A model generated the notes under the pieces. The model did not search any database. It was not told the origin of the DNA and worked only from the letters and a program-made list of their open reading frames with translations. A DNA stretch of 64,000 nucleotides from Streptobacillus moniliformis DSM 12112 (GTDB taxonomy: Bacteria; Fusobacteriota; Fusobacteriia; Fusobacteriales; Leptotrichiaceae), in the NCBI RefSeq assembly GCF_000024565.1, contig NC_013515.1:620001-684000 (forward strand). Direction: 5' to 3'. Within the stretch, counting starts at the first letter, position 1, and each line of letters begins with the position of its first letter. Both the position numbers and the translations under genes were made by a program. Of this stretch, positions 27,111 to 36,015 are shown piece by piece.

Positions 27111-28621
27111 TGAATATAATCAATGTTTTTTTAGATAAAAAATCAGAATGGTTGTTAGCTTTATTTGAGCATTTACAAATTTCTTTACTATCATTACTTA
27201 TTGCTATTATTATTGCAGTTCCATTAGGTATATTTGTTATAAATTATAAGAAAACAAAAGAATGGTTATTGCAAGTTACAGGGATATTTCAAACTATTCC
27301 ATCTCTTGCTTTATTAGGTCTTTTTATACCATTTATAGGTATAGGAACACTTCCAGCTGTTGTAACACTTGTAATATATGCAATATTTCCAATAATGCAA
27401 AGTACAATTACAGGATTATCTGAAATAGATTCATCATTAGAAGAAGCTGCTACGGCTTTTGGAATGACAAAGTGGGAAAAATTAAAAAAATATCAATTGG
27501 CATTATCAATGGGAATATTAATGTCAGGTGTAAGAACAGCAAGTATTATGATTATTGGTACAGCAACACTTGCAGCTTTAGTAGGTGCAGGAGGACTTGG
27601 TTCATTTATATTACTTGGAATTGATAGAAATAATACAGAACTTATTTTTATTGGAGCTATTTCTTCAGCTATTCTTGCGATAATTTTTGGGGGATTAATT
27701 AAATTTTTACAAAATAAGAAACCAAAAACTATATTAATGGCATCAATTCTATCTATTATTTCAGTTGGTATAAGTTTTACTCCTTTATCAAGTAATTCAG
27801 AAAAAACATTAGTAATTGGTGGAAAGCTTGGAGCAGAACCAGAACTTATTATAAACATGTATAAGTTACTTATTGAAGAAGAAAGTGATATAAATGTTGA
27901 AATAAAACCTAATTTTGGAAAAACTAACTTCCTATATGAAGCTTTAAAGTCAAAAAGTATTGATATATATCCAGAATATACAGGTACAGTTATAACGACA
28001 CTTTTAAAAAATCCAATAGAGAATATATCTAATGATTCAGAAGAAGTATATAAAATAGCAAGGGATGAAATATATAAGCAAGATAATTTGGTATTTTTAA
28101 AACCAAGTGAATTTCAAAATACTTATGCTATAGCAGTAAAAAAGGATTATGGACAAATACATGATTTAAATAAAATATCTGATTTAAGTAAAATAGAAAA
28201 GAATGCTATGGCTGGATTTACTTTAGAATTTAATGATAGAAAAGATGGAAATAAAGGGTTAAAAAGTATTTATGGTTTAAACTTAAAAGTAAGAACAATG
28301 GAACCATCTCTACGTTATAGTGCTATAAATAGTGGAAATGTTGATATTATTGAAATTTATTCTACAGATAGTAAAATTTTAATATATGATTTAAAGATAT
28401 TAGAAGATGATAAAAAGTTATTTCCTCCTTATCAAGTAGCACCACTTTTAAGAGAAAAAACATTAAAAGATTATCCTGAATTAAAGGATATTCTTGAAAA
28501 ATTATCAAATAAAATTAGTTCTAAAGAAATGATAGAAATGAATTATAAGGTAGATGTTGAAGGCAAAAGTGCAAGAGAAGTGGCTAGAGAATATTTAAAA
28601 AAAGAAAATTTAATAAAATAA
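27110..28621 (+). CDS. OpuC/EgtU-type fused permease and substrate-binding protein
   Basis: The 503-residue product is a fusion. Residues 1-205 form a permease with about six helices and the ATPase-contact loop EEAATAFGMTKWEKLKKYQLAL. After a last membrane helix (about 206-225), residues 230-503 form an OpuAC-type binding domain (LVIGGKLGAEPELIINMYK, DIYPEYTGTVITTLL, FPPYQVAPLLRE). The substrate may be betaine, choline, carnitine or ergothioneine; the last uses the same fusion in other bacteria. The binding domain should face the periplasm. Confidence 0.9.
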   Translation: MNIINVFLDKKSEWLLALFEHLQISLLSLLIAIIIAVPLGIFVINYKKTKEWLLQVTGIFQTIPSLALLGLFIPFIGIGTLPAVVTLVIYAIFPIMQSTITGLSEIDSSLEEAATAFGMTKWEKLKKYQLALSMGILMSGVRTASIMIIGTATLAALVGAGGLGSFILLGIDRNNTELIFIGAISSAILAIIFGGLIKFLQNKKPKTILMASILSIISVGISFTPLSSNSEKTLVIGGKLGAEPELIINMYKLLIEEESDINVEIKPNFGKTNFLYEALKSKSIDIYPEYTGTVITTLLKNPIENISNDSEEVYKIARDEIYKQDNLVFLKPSEFQNTYAIAVKKDYGQIHDLNKISDLSKIEKNAMAGFTLEFNDRKDGNKGLKSIYGLNLKVRTMEPSLRYSAINSGNVDIIEIYSTDSKILIYDLKILEDDKKLFPPYQVAPLLREKTLKDYPELKDILEKLSNKISSKEMIEMNYKVDVEGKSAREVAREYLKKENLIK

Positions 28622-28639
28622 GAATAGAAAAGGAGTAAT

Positions 28640-29242
28640 ATGTTTGAGGTAATAATTTTAACTGTTTTAGCCTATTTATTAGGTTCTATACCTAATGCAT
28701 TATGGATAGGTAAAATATTTAAAAATATTGATGTTAGGGAATATGGAAGTGGTAATGTTGGTTCAACTAATGCAGCAAGAGTTTTAGGTTGGAAATTGGG
28801 GCTATTTACATTATTATTAGATGTCTTAAAGGGTTCGATTTTTGTAATTGTTGCAAAAAAATTAAATTTAGATGACATTTATTTAGTGTTGATAGGTATG
28901 GCAGCAATTTTAGGGCATAGTTATAGTATATATCTTGGATTTAAAGGTGGAAAGGCTGTGGCTACTTCATTAGGTGTTTTCATTATTTTAGTACCTAAGG
29001 TTATTTTATTACTATTAATAGTGTTTATTGTTATAGTTTTTATTACACAATATGTTTCTTTATCTTCTATAACTTGTGCTTTTTTGCTTCCAATTTTAGT
29101 ATATATGTTGTATAATAATGTAGTGTATACTATTTTTGGTTTATTTATTGCTATGATAATTATAATAAGACATAAGTCAAATATTATTAATTTAATAAAT
29201 AAAAAAGAAGCAAAATTCTTTGATAAAGCTAATAAAAAGTGA
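28640..29242 (+). CDS. plsY: Acyl-phosphate:glycerol-3-phosphate acyltransferase
   Basis: The 200-residue membrane protein has the three PlsY motifs: LGSIPNALWIGKIF, then REYGSGNVGSTNAARVLGWKLG, and GHSYSIYLGFKGGKAVATSLG. It makes lysophosphatidate from acyl-phosphate and glycerol 3-phosphate at the inner membrane. The gpsA product encoded next provides the glycerol 3-phosphate, and cdsA at 40.3 kb uses the later product. Confidence 0.95.
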   Translation: MFEVIILTVLAYLLGSIPNALWIGKIFKNIDVREYGSGNVGSTNAARVLGWKLGLFTLLLDVLKGSIFVIVAKKLNLDDIYLVLIGMAAILGHSYSIYLGFKGGKAVATSLGVFIILVPKVILLLLIVFIVIVFITQYVSLSSITCAFLLPILVYMLYNNVVYTIFGLFIAMIIIIRHKSNIINLINKKEAKFFDKANKK

Positions 29243-29250
29243 GGATTCAA

Positions 29251-30252
29251 ATGAATATATTAACAATTGGTGGAGGAAGCTGGGGAACAGCTTTAACCTA
29301 TTTATTAGATAATAAGGGGCATAAATGTTTTTTATGGGAATATAATGAAGATTATAGGAAACAAATAAGGGAAAAAAGAGAAAATGAAAACTTTTTAAAA
29401 GGATTTAAATTAAGTGAGAGTATTGAAATAATAGATGACTTTAATCTAGTTTTAGAAAATGAAGATATAGATATTATTTTACTTGCAACTCCTACACAAT
29501 TTTTAAGAGATACATTAAATAAATTAAAAGATGGCATGAAAAAGAAATATATTTTAGTAAATGTTGCAAAAGGTATTGAGATTTCAACTGGATTGACAAT
29601 TTCTAAAATTTGTGAAGAAATACTTAAAGATAAAGAATATGAATATGTATTACTTGCAGGTCCAACACATGCAGAAGAAGTTGTTAATAATATGCCTTCA
29701 GTAATACTTTCGGTATCTAAAAATACTCAATCAGCCAAGATAGTACAAGAAACTTTTAACAATAAATCACTTAGAGTTTATACAGGTAATGATGTTATAG
29801 GTTCAGAATTAGGTGGAGCAATTAAAAATTGCCTAGCTATATGTGCAGGTATTTGTGATGGTTTAGGATATGGCGATAATACTAAAGCTGCATTATTAAC
29901 ACGTGGAATGAATGAAATAATATTAATTGGTTCTACACTTGGAGCTAATCCTTTAACTTTCATGGGACTTACAGGTTTAGGAGATATGATAGTTACTTGT
30001 ACAAGTAAACATAGTAGGAATAGGTATTTAGGAGAACAAATAGGTAAAGGTAGAAAATTAGAAGATATAGTTAGTGAAATGAAAATGGTATCTGAAGGAG
30101 CATCAACAATTAAAGCTCTTTATCAAATTATTAAAAAAAATGAAATAAGAACTCCGATTTTTACAGCCTTATATGAATTATTATATGAGAATAAAGATGT
30201 AAGTACACTTACTCAAACATTTATGGAAAGAGAATTAAGATCGGAATTTTAA
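29251..30252 (+). CDS. gpsA: NAD(P)H-dependent glycerol-3-phosphate dehydrogenase
   Basis: The 333-residue product has the Rossmann loop GGGSWGTALTYLL at the N-terminus, LVNVAKGIE, AGPTHAEEVV, the catalytic Lys in GGAIKNCLAICAGICDGLGYGDNTKAAL, and GDMIVTCTSKHSRNR. It reduces dihydroxyacetone phosphate to glycerol 3-phosphate for phospholipids. ATG 29251 with a GAGG site is preferred to the GTG at 29239, which overlaps the plsY stop. Confidence 0.95.
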   Translation: MNILTIGGGSWGTALTYLLDNKGHKCFLWEYNEDYRKQIREKRENENFLKGFKLSESIEIIDDFNLVLENEDIDIILLATPTQFLRDTLNKLKDGMKKKYILVNVAKGIEISTGLTISKICEEILKDKEYEYVLLAGPTHAEEVVNNMPSVILSVSKNTQSAKIVQETFNNKSLRVYTGNDVIGSELGGAIKNCLAICAGICDGLGYGDNTKAALLTRGMNEIILIGSTLGANPLTFMGLTGLGDMIVTCTSKHSRNRYLGEQIGKGRKLEDIVSEMKMVSEGASTIKALYQIIKKNEIRTPIFTALYELLYENKDVSTLTQTFMERELRSEF

Positions 30253-30262
30253 TGAGGTGGAG

Positions 30263-31105
30263 ATGAAAAACGATAAAACAAATAGTTCTGATAATAATAT
30301 AAACCTTATCTCTTTATATATTTCAGATTTACAAAATCATGAATTATTAACATCAGAAGAAGAGGTTGAATTATTTAAAAGAGTTAGAGAAGAAAATGAT
30401 GAACAAGCCAAACATTTATTAATCTTATCAAATTTAAGGTTAGTTGTATCTGAAGCTAAAAAACTTTTGGGTAATGGTATGCCTTTGATTGATTTAATTA
30501 GTGAAGGAAATTTAGGATTAATAAAATCTATAGATAAATTTGATTATACTAAAGGATTAAGATTTAGTACTTATGCAGTATGGTGGATTAAACAAACAAT
30601 AAAGAAATCTATAGTTAATTTAGGTAGAGATATTAGAATACCTTCATATAAGTATGAACAATTATCTAAGGTAAATAAAGTTATTGAAAGTTACCAAAAT
30701 GAATTTGGAGATATTCCAACTGCTGAATATATTGCTGAGGTCTTAGGTATGAAACCTTCTAAAGTTGTATTATTACAAAATGAATTTCAAGAAATAATAT
30801 CATTAAATGATGCTATAGGAGATAATATTTTTTTAGAAGATGTTATAGGACAAAGTGATAATGTAGAAGATGACATTATTAGAAATGATCAATTATCTGA
30901 AATGTATAACTTATTTGATAAAACATTAAATCCAAGAGAAAAAGAAATATTAGAGTTAAGATATGGTTTGGCAAATAATAAGATACATACACTAAAAGAA
31001 ATAGGTGAAAAATTAAGTATAACTAGAGAAAGAGTAAGACAAATAGAGAAAAAAGCAATAACAAAATTAAAGAAAAATTTAGAAGAATATAAATATATGT
31101 ACTAA
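30263..31105 (+). CDS. RNA polymerase sigma-70 factor (RpoD-like, short form)
   Basis: The 280-residue product has region 1.2 (LYISDLQNHELLTSEEEVELFKRV), region 2 with LIDLISEGNLGLIKSIDKFDYTKGLRFSTYAVWWIKQ (about 82-118), region 3, and a region 4 helix-turn-helix (TLKEIGEKLSITRERVRQIEKKAI). Region 1.1 is absent. The typical promoters seen across the window (TTGACA-17-TATAAT) fit its region 2 and 4 sequences. It may be the main sigma factor in short form or a second one; the window cannot decide. It is followed by dnaN after 15 bases. Confidence 0.88.
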   Translation: MKNDKTNSSDNNINLISLYISDLQNHELLTSEEEVELFKRVREENDEQAKHLLILSNLRLVVSEAKKLLGNGMPLIDLISEGNLGLIKSIDKFDYTKGLRFSTYAVWWIKQTIKKSIVNLGRDIRIPSYKYEQLSKVNKVIESYQNEFGDIPTAEYIAEVLGMKPSKVVLLQNEFQEIISLNDAIGDNIFLEDVIGQSDNVEDDIIRNDQLSEMYNLFDKTLNPREKEILELRYGLANNKIHTLKEIGEKLSITRERVRQIEKKAITKLKKNLEEYKYMY

Positions 31106-31120
31106 GAAGGGGAGTAGTTT

Positions 31121-32236
31121 ATGTTAAATATTAGACTTAACAGAAAAGAATTTCTAAAAAAAATCCAAATTGTAGAAAATGCAATTGTTGATGATAAAGC
31201 TAATGGAATAAACTCGGGTATTTTTATAGAAACTCTTGATGATAAATTACTTTTAAAAGCAATGGGAGAGGGCTTATATATCAAAGCTGAAATGCCTTGT
31301 GAGATTGTAGAAAAAGGTGAATTTATAATAAAACATAAATTGATGGAAGAATTTTTAAAACAATTAGATCAAGAAATAATTGAAATAAAAGAAGTTAATG
31401 GTAAGATTTCTATAATTTCTGGTAAAAGTAGTTCAGAGTTTTCTATTTATGAATATGAGAAAAGAAATGAACCATACATTACAAATGGTTTAGAATTTTC
31501 ATTTAAAAGAGAAGAATTACTTAATGATTTAGAAAGAGTTAAATTTGCAGCATATTTAAATTTAGATAGATTAGCAGTTAATTGTATTAGATTTGAAATA
31601 GATAACCTAGGGTTAAAATTTGTTGCATCTGATGCACATAGATTAATATTTTTAGATAAAAAATTTGAAGAAAAAGCTAATATTGAAACTTTAAGTATAA
31701 GCATACCTTTAAGATCTGTTAATAGTTTAAGTAAAATATTAAAAATTATGGAAGATGAAGTATTAACATTTAAATCTGAAGGAACAAGAATATTATTTAA
31801 ATTTAAAGATGTTGAAATATTAACAAAATTAGTTGAAATGCAATATCCAGATTATAAATCATTATTAAATTCTGTAAGAAATAATAAAAAAGCATTATTA
31901 AATACTAGAGATCTAACAAGTATTTTAAAAAGAGTTTCTGTATTTGTTAAAGATAATAATGATAAAAAAGATATTGCTATATTTAAATTTAACGATAATC
32001 AATTAGAAGTAGTAGGAAGTAATGATTTAGCAGTTTCACAAGAAAAAATAAATTGTATCTATGAAGGAGATAATTTAAAAATTGCTTTAAATGTAAGATA
32101 TATACTTGATTATTTACTAACTATATCTGAATCTACAGTACTTGAAATGAAAATGTTTGATGAAAGAACACCAGTATTATTAAATGTTGAAAATAGTACT
32201 GAAAGTATATATTTAGTAGCACCTACACAAGTATAA
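31121..32236 (+). CDS. dnaN: DNA polymerase III beta subunit (sliding clamp)
   Basis: The 371-residue product has the three-domain clamp layout, with conserved stretches RFEIDNLGLKFVASDAHRL in the middle and VRYILDYLLTISESTVLEMKM near the end, and an end shaped YLVAPTQV where family members have LIMPMRL-like tails. The ring holds the replicative polymerase on DNA. It is unusual that dnaN lies behind gpsA and a sigma factor and not beside dnaA. Confidence 0.88.
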   Translation: MLNIRLNRKEFLKKIQIVENAIVDDKANGINSGIFIETLDDKLLLKAMGEGLYIKAEMPCEIVEKGEFIIKHKLMEEFLKQLDQEIIEIKEVNGKISIISGKSSSEFSIYEYEKRNEPYITNGLEFSFKREELLNDLERVKFAAYLNLDRLAVNCIRFEIDNLGLKFVASDAHRLIFLDKKFEEKANIETLSISIPLRSVNSLSKILKIMEDEVLTFKSEGTRILFKFKDVEILTKLVEMQYPDYKSLLNSVRNNKKALLNTRDLTSILKRVSVFVKDNNDKKDIAIFKFNDNQLEVVGSNDLAVSQEKINCIYEGDNLKIALNVRYILDYLLTISESTVLEMKMFDERTPVLLNVENSTESIYLVAPTQV

Positions 32237-32244
32237 TGGTAATA

Positions 32245-32272
32245 GGGTATTCATTTTATGAATACCTTTTTT
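32245..32272 (+). terminator. Terminator after dnaN
   Basis: A 9-bp stem (ggtattcat/atgaatacc, loop ttt) is followed by T6, 10 bases after the stop codon. Confidence 0.88.
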
Positions 32273-32304
32273 ATTGATTAAAATTTTTAATAATAAATAA
32301 ATTA

Positions 32305-32334
32305 TTGACAAAATAAGTCGGGGGTGGGGATAAT
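32305..32334 (+). promoter_or_regulatory. Second promoter with G-tract in the spacer
   Basis: TTGACA (32305-32310) and GATAAT (32329-32334) are 18 bases apart. The spacer begins A-rich and ends in five G, one T, then G up to the -10 box (32320-32329). The layout copies the promoter at 9426-9455, and the gene behind it is again an outer-membrane protein. The T breaks the run, so slippage should be rarer here. Confidence 0.7.
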
Positions 32335-32365
32335 CTTATAGTAAAAAAATATTAGGGAGAAAAAC

Positions 32366-32945
32366 ATGAAAAAATAATATTATTAATAATCCTATACATA
32401 GGAATATTATCATTCCCAATAGAATTAACAGGACCAAACTATAGACTAGATCTAAATGTAGCAGCAGGATATAGACCTGATCCACATGATAGGAATAGAC
32501 CATTGGAATTTAAAGGAGACTTCAATAATGTGGATATAGAAGTGGGCTTTTCACCAGAATGGACACTTAATATTAATAAAAACTTTGAAATAGTATTTGG
32601 ACCAAAACTTACAGTAGTCCTATTTGTTTCTCATTATTTAAATATTAGTGATGAGCCTGAAAGAGAGATATTTTTTGGAATAAGCTCAGGAGCAAGAGTA
32701 GACTTTGATTATATAATAAAGAAGAATATTAAGCTATATGCAGCATTAGAAGCAGCAGCAACAGTTAGACCAGATATACATATTTCAAGTATTTCTAATG
32801 ATGGAAAAAATATTCTATTAACTGTTCATCCAACAAAAGATTTGCTATAGGAACAAAAATAAAGAGATATAATGTAGGGTTATATACAGGATATGGATTT
32901 CATAAGGAATTAGTAGGTGGAATAGAAGTAGGGTATTCTTTTTAG
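32366..32945 (+). pseudogene. Outer-membrane beta-barrel protein, two frameshifts
   Basis: ATG 32366, after TAGGGAGA, is followed by A6 and a premature TAA. With one more A the frame gives a signal peptide (MKK-IILLIILYIGILSFPIE) and a barrel protein containing VGFSPEWTLNINKNFEIVFGP. A second one-base loss in the A4 run at 32835-32838 sends the frame to TAG at 32848-32850. One more A there restores RFAIGTKIKRYNVGLYTGYG, ending VGYSF at 32945. The repaired protein would be about 193 residues and is a tandem paralog of the next gene. Confidence 0.8.
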
Positions 32946-32965
32946 TGTAGGAAGGGAGAAATAAG

Positions 32966-33735
32966 ATGAAGAAAATAATATTAGTTCTATTAATAGGTAT
33001 AACATCATTTAGTGCACCTATAACTAGACAGATAAATAGAAGAGTAAATGAAGTAAGAAAAGTAGAGAGAGTAAAAAAGTAGAAAAAGTAAAGAAAATAA
33101 ATAAAATAGAAGAAATTAGGGAAGTAAAAAAAGAAAAAGAAGTAAAAACTAGAAAGCCATCTAAGATAAAGAAACCAAGATATAGGGTAGGAATGGAGAT
33201 AAGTACATTACCAATATATCATACAAAAACAAAAATGTTTGGATATTATGCCTATAAATCTTTTTCATTTTTACCAGAGTGGAAGATAGATGTTACCAGA
33301 GATTTTGATGTAACAATAGGACCAAAGTTTTCAGCAAATTTAGTATTTGGGGTAAATAACAGAAATAGATCAGATTATACACAATTCGTAATAGACAAAG
33401 ATGAAATAATAGTATCAGCATCAGTAGGAGAAGAAGTAGATTTTAATTATAGACTAAGAGATAATTTAAAGGCATATATAGGCTTAGAAGCACAAGTAGG
33501 AATAGGTGAGAGAATATATACTAAGTCAGGACTATATGATACAGGAAAGAAAATTGAGGGAAGCTCAGAAAATGCTTTTAAACCATATACACCTTATATA
33601 ATATTTAACAACACTCATATTATGTATAGTGGAAAAGTGTCAGCTGGACTTAAGATAAGGGATAAGTATAATATTGCCTTATATGGTGGATATGGTAAGG
33701 GTTATTTTGGGATTGAGTTTGGCCAGACATTTTAA
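32966..33735 (+). pseudogene. Outer-membrane beta-barrel protein, one frameshift
   Basis: ATG 32966, after GAAGGGAGA, starts a signal peptide (MKKIILVLLIGITSFSAP), then a Lys/Glu/Arg-rich linker. The frame stops at 33079 after an A6 run (33073-33078). One more A would carry it on through the linker KKINKIEEIREVKK into the barrel, which is open to 33735. The total would be about 257 residues. The barrel half matches the previous gene (FSFLPEWKIDVTRDFDVTIGPKF; EEVDFNYRLRDNLKAYIGLEA) and ends in FGQTF. Translation could also restart at ATG 33193, but without a signal peptide. Confidence 0.8.
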
Positions 33736-33739
33736 TATT

Positions 33740-33776
33740 AAGGATTGTTCTTAAATGGGCAAGCCTTTATTTTTTA
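33740..33776 (+). terminator. Imperfect terminator after barrel genes
   Basis: Arms aaggattgttc and gggcaagcctt pair with one mismatch and two G-U pairs, followed by a T-rich tract. Confidence 0.6.
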
Positions 33777-33782
33777 TATATA

Positions 33783-33806
33783 AAAAAGTCCCAGAATTTG
33801 GGACTT
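33783..33806 (-). terminator. Terminator of the minus-strand 33.8-35.0 kb unit
   Basis: On the minus strand an 8-bp stem (aagtccca/tgggactt, 5-nt loop) runs into T6. Confidence 0.88.
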
Positions 33807-33810
33807 ACTA

Positions 33811-34284
33811 CTATAATTCTATTTCATTGTTTTCAGTTTCTATTTTAGGAATTTCATTTTTATTAGATAGGAATTTTTTAAATTCAAATAAAACTACTAT
33901 AAAAGAAGATAAAGTTCCTAAGAATAATACTAACCATCCCCAAGAATATGAATAAGTTACATTAAGTAATTTTAGTGCAAAATTTTGAGATAATATTTTT
34001 TTTACTTCTGTTTTAAGTAGTAAAGAAAGAGTTATTACTAAAATCATATTTAATGTTACAAAAACAATAGAGAATTTTTTTTGTAAATTATCTGATAAAT
34101 AAAAAGAATAAAGTGATAAAGCTATAATAATAAAAGCTAAAATAGTTGCTTTAAGCCCTAAATTTATAAGTCCTAATGTAAAATATTTAGTATCAAATCC
34201 AAGTGGTTTTATTGTAAATTTTAGTAATGGTAACAATGCACTAAGTGATGTAATAATTCCTAAATTTTTTTTAATATTTTTCAT
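33811..34284 (-). CDS. Unknown membrane protein
   Basis: The 157-residue product has four clear membrane helices (about 8-26, 44-66, 73-92 and 112-135) and an acidic, Asn/Glu-rich C-terminal tail. An AAAGGAG ribosome site precedes the start. It follows the HAD hydrolase gene after 15 bases on the same strand. No family is recognised. Confidence 0.65.
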   Translation of the reverse strand: MKNIKKNLGIITSLSALLPLLKFTIKPLGFDTKYFTLGLINLGLKATILAFIIIALSLYSFYLSDNLQKKFSIVFVTLNMILVITLSLLLKTEVKKILSQNFALKLLNVTYSYSWGWLVLFLGTLSSFIVVLFEFKKFLSNKNEIPKIETENNEIEL

Positions 34285-34299
34285 AATACTCCTTTCAAA

Positions 34300-35025
34300 T
34301 TACATAAACTCAACATTAGAATCTAAAATATAAATCATGTCTTTTCTTTCAACGACTATTTTTATTTTATCTTTAATGTTTTTATCATTTGATATTTTTT
34401 TGAATAATTTTTTTGCTGGATTTATTGCAACAGGGTTACCGACCATCTCAAACATTCCAAAATCGCCTGTTGTATCCCCATATGCATAAGAATTTTCCAA
34501 ATCTATATCATATTTCTTTTCAAAATCTTTTATTGCTTTTATTTTACTTTTACTATCCCACATTGGTATATTTTCACCATTATATTTATTATTTTCATCA
34601 AGTAGATATTCAGTTGCTATAAAATCAGTTGCATTTAATTTTTTAGCCATTTTATCAACTAAAAATGATGGTGAACCAGAAATTATTATTATTAGATGAC
34701 CTTTTTCTAAATGATCTTTTATTTTATTTCTTGAGTAGGCATACATTTTCTGAGCCCTATTTTCTATAACTCTTTGAGCTACATAATCTATATCTTTTTG
34801 CTCAACATTTTTTATACATTCTATATATATATCAACCAATTCTTCAAGATAGTCATCATAAGTTCCCTTTCTCTCTTCCCACATTTTAAACTTTTGCCTT
34901 ATATCTCCGAAAAAACTTCCTTCATCAATAAATTCAAACTTAATTAACATTTTAAAATGTTCTATTAGTAGAGAATTTCTAAAAATTGTACCATCAACAT
35001 CAAAAAAAGCTGCAATTTTTTTCAT
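34300..35025 (-). CDS. HAD superfamily phosphatase, SerB-like subclass IB
   Basis: The 241-residue product has the four HAD motifs: FFDVDGTIF (nucleophile Asp and acid Asp), IISGSPSFLVDKMA, a Lys in the KSKIKAIKDFEKKY region, and SYAYGDTTGDFGMF. These fit subclass IB, which includes phosphoserine phosphatase and related phosphatases. The substrate is unknown. ATG at 35025 is chosen because AAAGGTG stands 7 bases upstream; the GTG 9 bases earlier lies inside that site. Confidence 0.85.
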   Translation of the reverse strand: MKKIAAFFDVDGTIFRNSLLIEHFKMLIKFEFIDEGSFFGDIRQKFKMWEERKGTYDDYLEELVDIYIECIKNVEQKDIDYVAQRVIENRAQKMYAYSRNKIKDHLEKGHLIIIISGSPSFLVDKMAKKLNATDFIATEYLLDENNKYNGENIPMWDSKSKIKAIKDFEKKYDIDLENSYAYGDTTGDFGMFEMVGNPVAINPAKKLFKKISNDKNIKDKIKIVVERKDMIYILDSNVEFM

Positions 35026-35103
35026 ATATATCACCTTTAATGTTTTTTAAAAGTATAACATATGTTTATATTAAAAGCAAATTATATTATAAATAAACAA
35101 AAA

Positions 35104-35132
35104 TTGAAAAAAATAGCAATTTATAGTATAAT
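35104..35132 (+). promoter_or_regulatory. Promoter of the 35.1-38.9 kb operon
   Basis: TTGAAA (35104-35109) and a perfect TATAAT (35127-35132) are separated by 17 bases, 20 bases before the first start codon. Confidence 0.85.
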
Positions 35133-35152
35133 TTGAATGTGAGGTGATTATT

Positions 35153-35389
35153 TTGAAAATTAGAGTTCATGAAGATATGAATATTGATGAAGTAGTTGAA
35201 AAATATCCTATAGTTTCACATATTTTGATGCGTTATGGCTTAGGATGTTCAGGTTGTATAATCTCTACTGCTGAAACTATTGGAGAAGGTATAGAATTAC
35301 ATGGTTTAGATGCAGATATAATACTTGAAGAGATAAATATGATACTTGAAATGGAAGAAGAAGAAAAGAATAAGGAAAATGCGGTCTAA
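35153..35389 (+). CDS. DUF1858 redox-disulfide domain protein
   Basis: The 79-residue product is a single DUF1858 domain, the kind found beside hybrid cluster proteins and in ScdA-like proteins. It has VHEDMNIDEVVEKYPIVSHILMRYGLGCSGC, with two Cys in a CSGC motif, and ends in an acidic helix. TTG 35153 is taken as start because GAGGTGAT lies 6-7 bases before it; GTG 35144 is part of that site. It may act in thiol or Fe-S/nitrosative chemistry. Confidence 0.78.
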   Translation: MKIRVHEDMNIDEVVEKYPIVSHILMRYGLGCSGCIISTAETIGEGIELHGLDADIILEEINMILEMEEEEKNKENAV

Positions 35390-35390
35390 T

Positions 35391-36014
35391 ATGATAACTA
35401 CAGGTGAAGTGATTTGTAAATATCTAAAAATTAAAAATATTAATCAAATATTTTTAGCAAAGAATTTAGGAATAACACCACAATATGTAAATGGGATTAT
35501 TAAGAATAAAAGAAGTGCTTCTAAGAAAGTAATAGATAAAATTATTAAATTTTTGAAAATTTCAGATGAGGATATTGATATGATTAAGAAATATGAAATT
35601 TTTAAAAAAACAGGAGTTATAAAAAAAGAAGCAGTAAATATAAAAATTGAAGCTATATACACAGATTATGGTTATGTAGAAGAATATAAAGAAGGTTTAA
35701 TTATCTTAGAAGAATTTGGCGATATATATTCAGATTGCTATATAATAAGAATTGAAACAGAAAATCTTAATAAGTTTTGTTATGGTGATTATGTTGTTAT
35801 AAAAAAAGAAAAAGATATATTAACAGAATATTTTAATAAATATTTTTTAGTTAAAATTGATGATGAAATTGATTTTTGTAAGATAGAAAAAATTGATGAT
35901 AAATTATTATTAACTTATTTAAATAAGAATAAAGGTAAAAAGATAATAAGAGTTAATAAAAAAATAGAGATTATTGGGACTATTATTGGTAAGTATAGTC
36001 TATGGAAGGAATAA
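35391..36014 (+). CDS. XRE-type regulator with possible S24-like C-terminal domain
   Basis: The 207-residue product has an N-terminal Cro/CI helix-turn-helix (NINQIFLAKNLGITPQYVNGIIKNKRSASKK, about 15-45). The C-terminal half has GDYVVIKKEKD, FLVKIDDEIDFCKIEKIDDKLLLTYLN and KIEIIGTIIGKYS, which looks like the beta fold of LexA/CI S24 domains. The usual catalytic Ser-Lys pair is not obvious. ATG 35391 follows the upstream stop; ATG 35379 is also possible. It is immediately upstream of glmM. Confidence 0.72.
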   Translation: MITTGEVICKYLKIKNINQIFLAKNLGITPQYVNGIIKNKRSASKKVIDKIIKFLKISDEDIDMIKKYEIFKKTGVIKKEAVNIKIEAIYTDYGYVEEYKEGLIILEEFGDIYSDCYIIRIETENLNKFCYGDYVVIKKEKDILTEYFNKYFLVKIDDEIDFCKIEKIDDKLLLTYLNKNKGKKIIRVNKKIEIIGTIIGKYSLWKE

Positions 36015-36015
36015 A

